From Macrobrachium rosenbergii (lineage: Eukaryota; Arthropoda; Malacostraca; Decapoda; Palaemonidae), in the NCBI RefSeq assembly GCF_040412425.1, contig NC_089763.1:58821915-58885914 (forward strand): 64,000 bases of DNA. The letters are read 5' to 3'. Shown piece by piece: positions 50,421 through 62,690 of the stretch. The translations under genes and the position numbers were made by a program. Each line of letters starts with the position of its first letter. The stretch's first letter is position 1. The notes under the pieces were generated by a model. It saw only the letters and a program-made list of their open reading frames with translations. It ran no database searches and was not told the DNA's origin.

Positions 50421-51149
50421 ATTCCAAATAATCCTGCCAAGCATGTCACTCACAAGATTTATAAAGCAGATTGGGAGTGATATAAATTGCACACTAGGAA
50501 CATCCCACCATTTGAGTATTTAAAAGATCATAATGAAACAAATAAATTTCTTGTTGATTTCATTTAAAATGCTGCTGAAAGAGTAATACCAAAATCAAAA
50601 TCTCATCCAACAAAACACAAAGTTCCATGGTGCCCTGATAAGCTAACAGAATTAATAAAAATAACACTCAATCAGGAAACGACTAAATAATTTGAATAAA
50701 TAATTAATAAAATTAATAAAACATTACCGCTATTAGAATGAAATTCACCAAAAAAAAAAAATGACTACTATCACTAGAAATTGATACATTAAAACCTCTA
50801 TACAACAAAATATCTAAAAAATTTAAAAAAAGAAATCATTCAAGGAAGAATGATTTCATGGAGGAAGTATCTATCAGATTTCTCTAATAATACTCCCATG
50901 CAAAAAATATGGAAAAAATACAGGAAAATAAACTGTACCCGTGTTAAACCACCTAGACATGCCGTTTTAAAAGATAGAAAAAGAATACTTGATCCGAAAG
51001 AAACAAGTAATGTAATAGGAGAAATCTTTGCAAATGTAACTAGGGATAAAAATTTAGATGAACACTTCTGCACAAAGAAAAACAATATAGAATTGATAAC
51101 AATAAATTTTGAAACAATAGAAGATATATATCACAATAAAAATTCAATA

Positions 51150-52660
51150 TGAATGAGTTTGAATATGCTGTCTTGATCAGCAATAAATCTGCTCCTGAGG
51201 TGACAATATTTGTTTCGAAATGATTTGTCATCACCTCTGGCAGTCATACCTATTACAATGTTATGATCATTTAGAGCTTCGAAATTTATTTCCAAATGAA
51301 TAGCGAAATGCCATAATAATTTCTATCACCAAAACTGGAAAGGATCCCAGTAATGCAAATACTCACAGACCAATTTCTTTAACAAGTTGCTGATGCAAAT
51401 TACTAGAGAAAACGGTAAATGGTTGACTGGCGTGGCACATTCGAGAAAATAAAATTCTGACCCCCACTCATTTCGGGTCACAATCTAACTTAGAAGACCA
51501 CTTACGTAAAGGATTTGAACGATAAAAAATTACTTTAGCTGTCTTTTTTGACATTGAAAAGGGATACGATACTACTTGGAGGTATGCAATATTAAAAACG
51601 TTATATAAAAATAGCATCCGTGAATATTTACCTAGGTTGATCCAAAACTTTCTGACAGATCGCACTTTTCAGGTGAGAATTGATGATGTATTGTCAAGTA
51701 TATTTCCACTTGAAAATGGTGTCCCACAGGGAAGCGTCCTTAGTGGCACACTGTTTAATTTAGCAATAAATGATATCAGTAATAATCTACCTATTGGAAT
51801 TAAAAGTAACCTGTATATGGATGACTTTGCCAATAATTATTCAGCATCTCGCATAAAGCATGCAGAACGAATGATTAATAAAAGCATAATAAAAATAGAT
51901 GAATGGGCCTCATCTGTAGGCTTTAAATTTTCCATAGATAAAACTCGAGCAGTCACATTTGATAAAAATAGAAGGTGGAATTAAGGTGAAGAAATAGTTT
52001 TAAAAATAAATAATCTTATGGTAGTTCATTACATTTAACTTGTAATTGTAAAGCTGAGTTTGGTGATGATCTAAGGCTCCTGTACATATTCTAAGGGCTT
52101 CGTTGTAAACTGGATCTGTCGATTTCAGCGTTACGGCTGATGCTGAGCCATATATTTCGCTTCCATAATCATTGATAGACAACATTGTTGCTTTATACAC
52201 TACAACAAGGGTATGTCTAACCGTTCTCCAAGTAGTGTTGGATAGTTTTTTTTTAATTAGATTTAATGATCGTTTATATTTTGAGTTCTTGTATGTTAAG
52301 TGGGCTTGAATTGGAAAGCCCACTTAACATACGTGAAATCAAAATGTAAACGATCATTAAATCTAATTGAAAAACTATCCAACACTACTTGGAGAGCCGA
52401 TAGACATGCCCTTGCTGTAGTGTATAAAGCAACAGTGTTGTCTATCAATGATTATGGAAGCGAAATATATGGCTCAGCATCAGACGCAACGCTGAAAACG
52501 TTAGATCCAATTTACAACGAAGCCCTTAGAATATGTTCAGGAGCCCTTAGATCATCACCAAACTCATCTTTACAATTACAAGTTAAATGTAATGAACTAC
52601 CGCTGTCCCCATGGAGAAATAATAACAATGACAAGTGCCCTAAGAATTCAGACAAGTGAT
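51150..52660 (+). pseudogene. LINE copy C ORF2: reverse transcriptase, split by an inverted duplication
   Basis: AVFFDIEKGYDTTW (about 51537-51580), then LENGVPQGSVLSGTLFNLAI (51709-51768) and LYMDDFAN (about 51811-51834), where the catalytic DD is kept. The open frame 51637-51984 ends just before the inverted arm. The connection domain (SKCKRSLNLIEKL, NDYGSEIYGSASDATLKTLD) is on the right arm (about 52330-52520). A diverged reverse copy of the same domain lies at 52020-52306. Confidence 0.8.
52020..52601. repeat. Inverted duplication within LINE copy C
   Basis: The left arm 52020-52306 is the reverse complement of the right arm 52314-52601 with a 7-nt loop (GAATTGG). The centre is TGTTAAGTGGGCTT / AAGCCCACTTAACA. 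The arms differ at scattered sites, and both still show the same LINE connection-domain coding sequence, one on each strand. About 90 bp of normal LINE sequence is missing at the left edge compared with copy B. Confidence 0.9.
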
Positions 52661-52904
52661 TCACCAGCAAAAAATTATTTGAATAAAGTGATATATTTAT
52701 AAACAATCATTCACCACTTTTCCCAGTTAGATCTAAAAGATTATTTAAATCACTAATATACTTTCAGTAGTTAAACTACCTCTTCCTTCAACTATGAATA
52801 AAATAAGGATTTGCACACACACTTAAAATATTTATCAAAAAGCTACTCATATACCCCAGAACACCATAGACAACATACAATAGCACATATAACCCGCAAA
52901 GGTC

Positions 52905-53230
52905 CACATTATGCAATATACTATGCAAAGACGGATCCACAGTAAATCACAATATGGAGTGGGATGTGCAGCATCAGCAGCAGCAGCAGCAGCAGTATCC
53001 CAAGACGAAACGCATCGATTCTTTCTCCCGGATAATGCCTCAGTATCCACAGCAGAGTTGTGTGCAGTTGCATCATCCATAAAAATAATTAGAGAAAATC
53101 ATTCACTAATTTTGTGATTTTTAGCGACTCGAGAAGCGCTCTAGAAGCTATTCAAAGTTACAAACCAAAAAATAGTATTGTACACCAAATTAAGTTATTA
53201 CTCCATATAATAATGGGAAAACTAGAGAAA
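52905..53230 (+). pseudogene. LINE copy C RNase H with in-frame CAG expansion
   Basis: YGVGCAASAAAAAAVSQDET (about 52953-53012) contains a poly-Ala insertion from a (CAG)n run at 52970-52995. NASVSTAELCAVASSIKII follows at 53034-53090, then FSDSRSALEAI (about 53120-53152) after a stop. Copies A and B have no Ala run here (YGVGCTALSQ, YGVGYAAVSQ). Confidence 0.8.
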
Positions 53231-53678
53231 TAATGGCAAAATATTTGGAATGAAGAACCTGAGAGTAAAAAACTTAAGCAAGTAAAACCCAGTGTTGTAA
53301 AATGGAGTTAATCCACCAAAAAGAGATATATACACAAGTAATTCTGACACGTCGCCAAATAGGCTATTCTCGTCTGACACACCTAATGAATAATCCACAT
53401 CACCCTGCTCCTGAATGTTCAGAATGTAAAGTAATGATAACAATTTAACATTTATTGTGAGAATTTCCAAAGTATAATCAACAGCGAACAGTAAGTTTTG
53501 GAAATAAATCGAAATAAATTTTGTCAGACACTTCAACATTTGAAATTAGTCCAATTATAAAGTTTTTGGAAAATTGTAATTTAATTGACTAAACAGTAAT
53601 AAAAATATAAATAAAAACAAATCCTTCTGGCCAACCTGTGAGAGCTGATGATCAGCTCCGTGGTCTGGTAAAACTATT

Positions 53679-53679
<1 letters not shown>

Positions 53680-53759
<80 letters not shown>
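53680..53759 (+). repeat. (TAA)n 3' tail of LINE copy C
   Basis: About 26 TAA units after CTGGTAAAACTATTT. Terminal TAA repeats are typical of the I element and relatives, where the RT adds or slips on the 3' repeat. Confidence 0.9.
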
Positions 53760-53764
53760 TTTCA

Positions 53765-54023
53765 AGCTTACCAATTAGATGTCATGGTGGAGGCAGGTTG
53801 GTATCGATTCTAAACACAGGACTTGACTTCGATAGGCAGGATCGATGTCAGCAATTATCTCTCTTAAGCAGCCGAATGGTCCCAATCTTTGTTCATCATT
53901 GTGTCTCAACCAAGTATTAGTTGGAATTCTGGCCGATGTGGTTATCGATCATAATTGCAAATTGGTATCGTGCATTCAAAATTAAATGACAGATGTGGCT
54001 TAATATTTGTGGTTGTGTATATG

Positions 54024-54105
<82 letters not shown>

Positions 54106-55175
54106 GTGTATACACACACACACATATACAAATATAAACATATAATTTTTAATTGTATGCTTTAATGAACTACTTTTGTCAAGAAATTACCTCCTCTAAT
54201 TTGTCAGTCTTTTTTCATTTCAGGTAAGTTTGCAGTCATTTATGAATGTAGAGGCTTTCATTGCAAGGCCTAACATTAGCATCATACAAGGTAGAGTACT
54301 GAATTTTGTAATTGGTCCCGTAGTATCCATGAAAAATATCGTGATATGATTGCTTCCATTATTTGTTTGATTTCGCCTATTAGATTGCGATTAGAAAACG
54401 GATAGAGCCATAGAGATTATAAAATTCAGCAAAGTTTTGTATAGGTTTCGACTTTATATATAAATGAGGGATTTTGCGTATGGCAAAGGCAGTAAAATGG
54501 ATGTCATGACTTGCAGTATTCTTTTAGGTAACTTTGATATGGTTATCTTTCCCTGTCTCGTCCTCCCTATCCTATACATTATGGAGTAAATGAGAATGGA
54601 ATAGTATACCTTAAATGTGTGTATGTATATTGAAAGCCTACAACTGATTGCCATGGGTGTTGTAGTAGTGAATTTTCCGTGTGCATTGCATTTCTTAGTA
54701 CCTCATCCAAGCTGAAAGCTGAAAATTTGTCTGGCATCCCTATGTATGTGTACATGTATACAGTAAACGTTTCACATTTTCAACTTTTCTCAGGATCAGT
54801 CTCAGTCAAAGTTAGCACAACGCATTCTTGGTTAAAAGAGATTTGTAGTTCGTTCATAAGGGATTAGATCCATTTCAAGGGAGATCATCAAAGCAGTAAT
54901 GAAAATATTGTGGTGATATTTCAAAACCCATAATTACCAGACTAAAAATGGTAAAACTTGCAGAAAGTTTCCTCATGTAGTGCTGATTTAAGGTTGTTCA
55001 GGACATGGGCGTTGGGGTTAAGTTGGAGCCACGATAGGGTGTCCAGAGTATTACATTGTAATACATAAGAAAAATCTTGATCAAATACTTGCGGAGTGTA
55101 CCAAGGTGGTTCTTGTAGCAGTGAGACACACCGACCATTTTTCATGTAGTTTACTCAAACTATGACCTCAAGGAC
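53765..55175. other. No recognisable gene; (AT)n at 54029-54098
   Basis: The segment just after the TAA tail (53770-53870) has CATGGTGGAGGCAGGTTGGT and TATCGATTCTAAACAC. These are reminiscent of the tRNA-derived array family (CATGGTGGAGGTGGGTTGAT, TATCGATTCGAAGTAC), so a degraded copy is likely. The rest shows nothing. Confidence 0.45.
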
Positions 55176-55179
55176 TAGG

Positions 55180-55470
55180 ATGGCGCCGAAATGAGGATAC
55201 AAAGTTTTACGTATAAATATATAGGAAACATTTTAATAATATACTTGAATTTGCACCAAGGACTTCAGTGTTACCCAAGGAACATTCTTGGAGTCCTTGA
55301 TGGTAGTTTCCCAGTACCTTTATTCGTTTTAATCTATATTGTGTGACAAAATAGGTGTCTTAGAATATTAGTTACAATGGTATACAGATGATGCAACGGT
55401 TGCTGTAGTGAATCATCTTAGTAAATGCAGAATTAAAGCAGCAATTGTTATTTATATTCCCAGTGATTAT
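55180..55470 (+). pseudogene. Degenerate LINE reverse-transcriptase scrap
   Basis: SVLPKEHSWSP, or in another frame VTQGTFLESLM (about 55271-55305), resembles the GVPQGSVLGPL block. YTDDATVAVVNHLSKCR (about 55382-55432) resembles the YADDxTLxAVV palm motif. Spacing of about 110 bp fits an RT. Frames shift in between. It is a third LINE family, probably Jockey/CR1-like, with low resolution. Confidence 0.5.
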
Positions 55471-55633
55471 ACAGATTTATATGTAAAATGATCATACAGT
55501 ATTACTAAACAAACCGAATGGTCATGATCTTGAACAGCAAGCTTACGCAGAATGGAGTGGCCCTTATGTGATGAAGTGAAAAAAAATGAAAGGAGTAGAA
55601 ATGAACACATATTGAATAACCAAATAGCTATAA

Positions 55634-55876
55634 AGTTAAGTATACCATAGTTTAACCAGACCACTGAGCTGATTAACAGCTCTCCTAGGGCTGGCCCGAA
55701 GGATTAGAATTATTTTACGTGGCTAAGAACCAGTTGATTACTTAGCAACGGGACCTACACCTTATTGTGGAATCCAAACCACATTATAGCGAGAAATGAA
55801 TTTCTATCACCAGAAATAAATTCCTCTGATCTTCATCAGCCGGCCGGAGACTCGAACTCGGGCCTACCGAGTGCTA
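55634..55876 (-). mobile_element. tRNA-derived SINE sharing the LINE 3' tail, second copy
   Basis: Same as 33358-33602 at roughly 88-90% identity. It has B box GAGTTCGAGTCTCCGGCC, body GGTGATAGAAATTCATTTCTC and end CCTTCGGGCCAGCCCTAGGA, then GAGCTGTTAATCAGCTCAGT, GGTCTGGTTAAACTATGG. The A-box end is lost or degraded near 55876. Confidence 0.85.
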
Positions 55877-56049
55877 TATATTCCTCACACGTTCAGAAAA
55901 CATTTTATTTTTATGGATGTAGCTTGCAAGTGAATGGTTTAGCCAAAAAGGAATGCTAAATTTATTCACAGATATCAGTCTTCCAACAAATACCCTTCAA
56001 GCTACTGTGTGGATTAGAAGCTAGAAGAATGAAAAATCTCGGGAAATTT

Positions 56050-56179
<130 letters not shown>

Positions 56180-56895
56180 GAGACATATAAGTATGCAAGT
56201 AATGTTGCAATTAGCCCTTTATTGGTAACCTTTAGGATGCAGTGAACATCTGGTAACCTGGGGTGAACTCAACCCTTCAAAAAAAAAAATGGGAAAATGG
56301 TTCTTGTGCAATCATAATTGTAAAAATACTGGCCTACGTTTTCATTTTTATACTGTGTTTTACTTATAAAACTTTCATACAATGACTCTTGACAATATTT
56401 TGTAGATATCAGTAAAAATTTTTCCAGGTACATAAGAAATATGTTGAAATTAAATGATTAAGTTGAACCCTGTGAAGGTTCAGTTCCGTTAGTGGCACAG
56501 ATTGCTAAAAAAAAAAAATTTTTAAAAATCTTGTCCAGAGCAGTCTCCAAGCAGAAAGGTAAGAAAGACCTGAAATTTCTTGGTGTAATTTTTGGTTAAA
56601 TATATACTTTTCATCCAAACCCATGCAATTGTGGAATACTGAGGATAATTTTTAACCTAAAGTTTACCATTTGGCCCCATGTCTATCAGGCTGTGGAGAG
56701 ATTATGACTGGACAAATTCTGAAGCTACTGAACTGCCCATCCATGATGACTCTTGCATATGAGGGAAAACCTAAAAAATTATGTCAGGATGTAAACAACT
56801 CGGTTACCTTTCTGGTTTCTGGGTTAAGTAACTGACCAGTTTGTGTTAGGTATGTCTAGAGAAAGGGAAGCTTTAGATTTAGAGGAGGAAAGCAA
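56180..56895. other. No recognisable feature
   Basis: AT-rich sequence, poly-A stretches at 56279 and 56509; no family motif. Confidence 0.5.
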
Positions 56896-56899
56896 TAGT

Positions 56900-57490
56900 T
56901 AAACATTTGTTTAAAGGGAACAGTGATTGTAACAATGAGGACATATAATTTAGGATACACTCGAAGATGTATGATAGGCTTTTGATAGAAAAAGCAGAAC
57001 ATATAGCTACGGAAGGATTGATGTTGGGAAAATAATGTGGTTTTGAAAAAGCTGAAGATGTTCAGATGAAGTGGTATTTATAAAGCAGTTGTGTTACAGG
57101 CTTGAGGGTAAAGGAAAATGCATTTTCTGGCTTATTTGGACATAGAAAAAGCTTATGATGGAAGTAGTAGAGATGCAATGTGGAGGATAATGTATGAAGT
57201 ATAAGGTACTCTTTCGATCTTTTGCTGTTTAGTCATTGGTGTCTTGTTCCTTTGCTCTTAGTATTTTTCTGAATGGAATGATTTAAAAAAAACGGAGAAA
57301 GGGATGAAGTAAATTCAAAGTTGTTCTGTAGGAAGGAGTTACTGATGAAAAGGGAAGTGGTTTACGTTTGCGATTGGGAGAGGGTTGAATAATGATAAGA
57401 GAAGCTGCAGAGCTAGGTGAAAGAGTTTGAAATGCTACGCAGAGAAGAATTGTTAAAAGGAAACGACTGTACATGCACCTTCTTTTAAGA
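56900..57490 (+). pseudogene. Degenerate LINE reverse-transcriptase fragment (second copy of the 1.5-3 kb family)
   Basis: SKMYDRLLIEKAEHIA (about 56960-57010), a CGF-type block, and AYLDIEKAYDGSSRDAMWRI (about 57128-57190) match the RT order KxYxRxLIxK, QCGFRxGRG, FxDLEKAYDxxxRxxMW. The first catalytic Asp region is clear. The rest is broken by stops and shifts. The YADD block expected downstream was not found. Confidence 0.6.
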
Positions 57491-59454
57491 AATGTTTACC
57501 TACAGGTGTGTCTACACTAAAGTAAAACATGTTGTACACACACTTCGGCAACTTACTGGGTACCTATGACAAACAGGTTGAAAGCAAGTCAACGAATTAT
57601 AAGTGGAAAACAAATCTTTGGTAAATGGTAGACAATCATATGAAGCGCTGGTTAGGACGATCAATAAGTCGTCGATTTGTATTCCACCTGTTACGTTGTG
57701 TGCGGTAAGTTGCTGACGTGGTTTTATGACACATTTTACTGTATTGTGGATGCACCCTCATATGCATATAAACATGAAAGCATTTAAATTCAAGTCGATT
57801 GTTCTTTAAGCCAAACAGAATTTAAACAAATACCTGAAGTTGATCATGTGACCGGAAGGCGTCAGTCACGAACTTACTTTGGAAATGCCATACAGTATAC
57901 TTATAAATTTTATAAATACTGTGATGGAAACGCAAACTTTAATTATACTCTTACTTCATAAAGAACGCTTTGTTTATCTACCTACCTACTACAGCATATA
58001 GTTTTCAGTATGAAAAGCAGTATACATTGGGAAGAGCTGTTCATGGAAAGATGCATAAAAGTTCTGAACATGATTTTTTTTTACGATAAATAAAAATGTT
58101 CTGGTGATTTCTTAAGTGTTGTTTCACAATTGGGAGTGGGATTAGTTTTTCCTTGAACAAAAGAATGTAATAGTAAATTCCCTATTCACAGTCATAAAGT
58201 TTTCTGTGAAATTCATGGTTTATTTCATGGTTTTCATGGTTTATTGGACATAGTATTAAATATTGATTTAATGCGCACTTATACATAAATAAATAGTACA
58301 AAATCACATTCCACAATAATAGAATACAGGATAAGAAAATTAATCCGATCAAACACCTTCAAATGATAGCTTTTATGCAGTTTTGGAATCTTTTCTTTAG
58401 GGATGGGTCAGATAGATTTATTGTATTGTTTGTGTCCGAAGACAAGGCGGTGGACAGTGAACCATCAGTTTCATCAGATGATGTTTCATTACTGGTCTTA
58501 ACAGATGACACAAAAGTCAATTTTTCATTGCTTATAAAACATGTATAATGATATGTTTGGAGCTGGAAAACATCAGAAAATTATTTAGTTACTAAGGTAG
58601 AATCTCACAATATGTGATGAAACAAATATTGGACCTTTATTCCTCTTGAAAGTGAATGTTGTGAAGAGTGGGTTATGGTGGGAGAATGGCCACAAAAGTA
58701 AATGAATAAGGAAGATGGTAGGGTGCCTGCAAATCGTCGGAGATTTATGGGAGAGGTTTATGTAAATAAAGATTTAAATTTATTGAATATATGAGGGAAT
58801 CGTTAAGCCATCTCTTCATCATGGTTGGAAGTTGTGAGCATTGGTTACCAATGAAAACATAAATGTGGAAACTGCTGACATTAATTTCATTGTGGAAATG
58901 AGGTAAGAATAATTGAAATATTTATAAATGAAGATACGACAGAGAAGTGGGCAAGTGGAGCATGGTATAGTGTTGAAAATACATGTAATATAGAAGTGTA
59001 GGAAATAAGGGGAAGAGTAGACTGAGAAAGTCCAGGCTAGATTGAAGACAAGAGATGTTTGAAAGGTAGACTCCCAGCATCCTGGAAGTGTGAAATAGCC
59101 TGCAGCATTAGGGATTCGATGTGCTGCAGATGTGCTCGTTTGTCGAGCTGCTGATTTCTTGGAAGTTTTATGCACGTGGTTTATAATTTATTTAGCAGAC
59201 AATACATGAAAATGAAGGTATCTTTTCTTGATTTTTATGGAGTTAGTTTCTATGAAGAATGACTACTTTATGGTTGGTGGATGGCTTAGCTTAAGCCAAC
59301 GCCCTACCAATAAGTATGGTAGGGTGTTAAAATGGTCAATAACCCTGGTGTCGGTATATAATCTCTTCAAGCTGACGGAGATATTTTTTCCTAGAACAAC
59401 GCATTCATGTAGTCAATCACGCAAATTCACACAGACATACACATACACACATAC

Positions 59455-59460
<6 letters not shown>
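57491..59460. other. No recognisable feature
   Basis: Low-complexity AT-rich stretch with no recognisable family. A 61-codon frame at 58363-58548 shows no known motif. Confidence 0.5.

Positions 59461-59533
<73 letters not shown>
59461..59533. repeat. (CATA)n/(AT)n microsatellite
   Basis: CATA-type repeats grade into about 65 bp AT, as at 1.44 kb. Confidence 0.97.
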
Positions 59534-59538
<5 letters not shown>

Positions 59539-59649
59539 TATATATATCTATGAAACACGTGCATATTAGTTCCATATTCATATTTATATTATTGTATCTC
59601 TGAGAAATTAAAGTAGACTCCTCAGTACATGCTTTTTGGAATCACACCA

Positions 59650-60545
59650 AGGGACTGATATTAGCACTCCAATTGATGACGTACGCAGAAGAGAAACTTG
59701 TAGAAGAATTAAAGGGTCGAGGTGCGATTAGTGTTGGAAGAATGAAGAAGACCAATGGAGCAATAGTTCTACTTAATTTAATCATCACATTCAATTCGAC
59801 CCACTTACCTTATATAATAAAAGCAGCATGGTTACGTTTCAAGGTTAAGCAACATATACCAAGACTGAGATGTTTTTATTGTCAAGAATATGGTCATATG
59901 TTTGGATCTTGTAGGCAGAAGAGACAAGGTAAGCCTACTATGTATGTTAGATGTAGTGAGCCAGAGCATGGTGTGTGTATTTTATAAAGAAGCAAACTTA
60001 TACATTGTGGATACAGTCATCCATCTTCACAGAATTGTGATGTGTACATCATGAAGAAAGAAATGGAAACTGAACAGATCACATTGACAGAGGCAACAGA
60101 GAAAGTATTAAATCAGTATGTTAGACCAGGAATATCCTTTTCCAGTAAAGCTGCCAGCCGAAGAAGGAATATAAATGCTACCAGGGGTGCATCTCTTGGC
60201 CATGTAAAGGGGGGGATCAATGGCGACCTGTATTCATTCCTCTTGGGAGGTTATGCCAGTAGTTTCTGGTACTCTTGCCTCTTGGGAGGCTTTGCCAGTA
60301 ATTTCTGGAACTCCTGCCTCTTCGGAGGCAGCGCTAGTGATTTCTGGTGCTCTAGCCCTTGCAGAAGCAGAGCCAGATGTACCTGTCACTCCTGCCTCCC
60401 TGGAGGTTACACCAGTTATACCTGGTATGTCCACCTCTTTTGAGGCTGCGCCAGCTGTAGCTGGCACTCCAGCCTCTTTGGAGGCCGCATTATCAGTTTC
60501 TGGTGCTTGTGTCTCACTGGAGCCTGCACCAGTCAGGAGCACTTG
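59650..60545 (+). pseudogene. LINE copy E ORF1 (gag-like) with repetitive C-terminal domain
   Basis: The N-terminal region is DVTYAEEKLVEELKGRG-like with RMKKTNGAIVLLNLIITF, followed by LPYIIKAAWLRFKVKQHIPR, the segment that precedes the knuckles in such proteins. CFYCQEYGHMFGSC (about 59871-59912) is a perfect CX2CX4HX4C knuckle; a second is CSEPEHGVC-like, and a third is damaged. After a stop near 59985 and a probable shift in the G7 run near 60208, a frame encodes seven 13-residue repeats rich in Pro/Ala/Ser (60262-60536). The repeats probably form a flexible linker. Confidence 0.75.
60262..60536 (+). repeat. 39-bp minisatellite, seven in-frame 13-aa repeats
   Basis: The units follow the pattern PVVSGTPASLEAA: PVVSGTLASWEAL, PVISGTPASSEAA, LVISGALALAEAE, PDVPVTPASLEVT, PVIPGMSTSFEAA, PAVAGTPASLEAA, LSVSGACVSLEPA. 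No stops interrupt them, which suggests selection for the frame while the element was active. Confidence 0.85.
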
Positions 60546-60826
60546 AAAATTCCACCTCTCCTTAAGCATCACCCATTTTGTTAGGTGCTTAAAACTTGAA
60601 ATTTCCATAACGAAGATGCTATCAAACGTGCCAAGCATCCATGATACTGGGGAGGCCTTGCCATCTATGGCAGGTATTTCCTCCATGGAAGCAGCACCAC
60701 CATCAACTTCAAAACAGAAGGCTACCATAAATAATCAGTCTTCTCCCAGAAAACAGCCGAAGCAAGGCAATATAGAATGCTTAAAGGGGCTCTAGTTTGA
60801 CAGCCTCAAAACCAAAGTAAAATTAA

Positions 60827-61500
60827 TTCATTTTCTCCAGTTGAACTGTCAGGGATTAAGAGCTAAATGGGAAGAACTAAGGCTAATGATATCAGAAGTG
60901 TCTACTGTATGTATAGGTTTGCAGGAGACTATGATTGGTAATAATACGTGTCAGAGCCCACGAGAGTATACAGAATATCATTCCACTTATAACATAAATA
61001 TGGGAAGTCATGGGGGCGTAGTTTTTACATATTCGTAATGATACCCCACAAAATCTTCTTAGTATCCAGTCTACACTGCAAGTGATAGGATTGCAGCTGC
61101 ATTTGCAAAGAAAATATACAGTATGTTCTCTCTATCTACTCCCTAGTGAATTCTTCCCCATTGATGAATTTAAATCCCTTATTCTACAGCTACCACGCCC
61201 TTTTCTTATTCTGGGAGATATGAGTAGTAGAAACCTCTTTGGGGTGACATCATTACCAATCAAAGAGGAAATTGACTGCGTTCCATCATAGAAAGTGAAA
61301 ATGTGAGAATCCTAAACACAGGGGAGCCTACACATTTTCACGTTTAAAGCAGGCATATGATCAGCAATTGATTTATCTGCATGTAGTGATGACTGCCCTA
61401 TTGATTTCAGTTGAAGAGTGATAAATGTTATATTTACCAGCGATCATTTTCCAATAGTAATAAATGTAGCTTCAAATCCTTCATCTTCAAAGTTCCCTAA
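60827..61500 (+). pseudogene. LINE copy E endonuclease domain
   Basis: QLNCQGLRAKWEELRLMISE (60838-60897) and CIGLQETMIG (about 60911-60940) carry the metal-binding Asn and Glu. VCSLYLLPSEFFPIDEFKSL lies at about 61121-61180, and ILGDMSSRNLFGV near 61207-61245 stands where GDFNAHNxLWG is expected. VIFTSDHFPIVINVA (about 61428-61470) is the SDH block. Stops near 61036 and 61290 and shifts break it. Confidence 0.8.
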
Positions 61501-62079
61501 ATGAAACATTGTCAAGTTGAATGGGCAGGATTCCAGGAACAGCTTGATAGATGACTCAGCTGATGCCTTTCCCTCTGTAGACAATGCCCTTGACTTTTTT
61601 TAATACAATTATATTCTTGGCTGGTCTTCAATCAATACCTAGGACATTGAGCTTATTTATCTGCTGACCTTTTCCCTAGTGGACTTATAAATGCCAGGAA
61701 ACTCATAAAACTATGAGACCAGCTTTCACCAGATGCCTCAGACAAAAATGTGAGTATTACCATATTGAATTTCGAAAACCAAGAGCTCATTTCCTCATTA
61801 AAGATAAAAAGGCACGAAAGGAATAGGAATCTTGGACAATTTTCATATCTTCACCAAACTAAAAAACATCTCTGACTTTAGTTTGTAAGAGAGCTAGGAA
61901 AATAGCAGGTAACTTTACTCCTTGTCAACCTCCAGTTATCAAGATCAATGGTAGTGAAGTAGCAGATCCCCAGTTAGTGGAAAATGAGTTTGCCGATCAT
62001 TTTTCTAATGTAAAAAATGAAAATGATGACAGACCCTATGGAGCTCTAAGAGCGCTAATGAAACAGACCGAAATTGATT

Positions 62080-62690
62080 TTAATGTTAAGGATTGAACAG
62101 TACAATCTACCTTTTACTATGAGGGAATTTTAATCAGCCTTAAGTAAGTGTAGTGAATCAGCTTCTGGACTGGATGATATGACACATTCAGTAACTAAGC
62201 ATACCCCGCAAATATGAGATTTTTTCTTATTAAGCCTTATTAATGTAATTTTCAGAGAACATATCATCCCTGAGTTATGGGAGGTGTTAAAATTACTGCT
62301 GTTTGTGAAATCAGGGAAAGACCCATTCGACACAGAGAATTATCATTCCATTGCAGTGACATCATGTGTGTGTGTGTAAGATCTTCAAAGAAATGGTGAA
62401 TACATATTTGATGTGGTACAGCATGGTAAATATCTGTCTCCTGCTCAGTGTGGTTTTAAGTATGCACGCTAAAACTGATGTGTTGGTTCAAATGGAATCA
62501 TCAGTATGTGAAGGTTTTGCTAGGAAGCAGCATTATGTCACTGTTTTCTTTGGTCTTGAGAGGGCTTATGATACAATTATGGATATATAGCATTCTGAGG
62601 GTCCTTTATGAATGCAACCTGAGAGGAAATTTGCCTTTTTTTCATCAAGGCTTTTTTTTATAAATAGGTTGTTTCAGTATTTTTTTGAGT
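62080..62690 (+). pseudogene. LINE copy E reverse transcriptase, 5' part
   Basis: KCSESASGLDDMTHSV-like sequence lies at about 62149-62195 and FVKSGKDPFDTENYHSIAVT at about 62304-62363. CGFKYAR-like sequence is followed by VFFGLERAYDTI (about 62539-62576), where the first catalytic Asp is changed to Gly (FFDLEKAYDT in copy D). ECNLRGNLPFF ends near 62640. The RT continues after the 1.18-kb insertion at 63873. Confidence 0.75.

Larger units (their letters stand above)
48235..53760 (+). mobile_element. I-like non-LTR retrotransposon, copy C (near full length with 3' tail)
   Basis: Aligned with copy B through ORF1, endonuclease, RT and RNase H. Copy C also keeps the 3' UTR, the hairpin tail (CCTTCTGGCCAACCTGTGAG, about 53623-53642) and a ~78-bp (TAA)n end. 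It is unusual in carrying a ~287-bp inverted duplication inside ORF2 (52020-52601). Frames are broken throughout. The (TAA)n end and RNase H fit the I superfamily. Confidence 0.85.
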
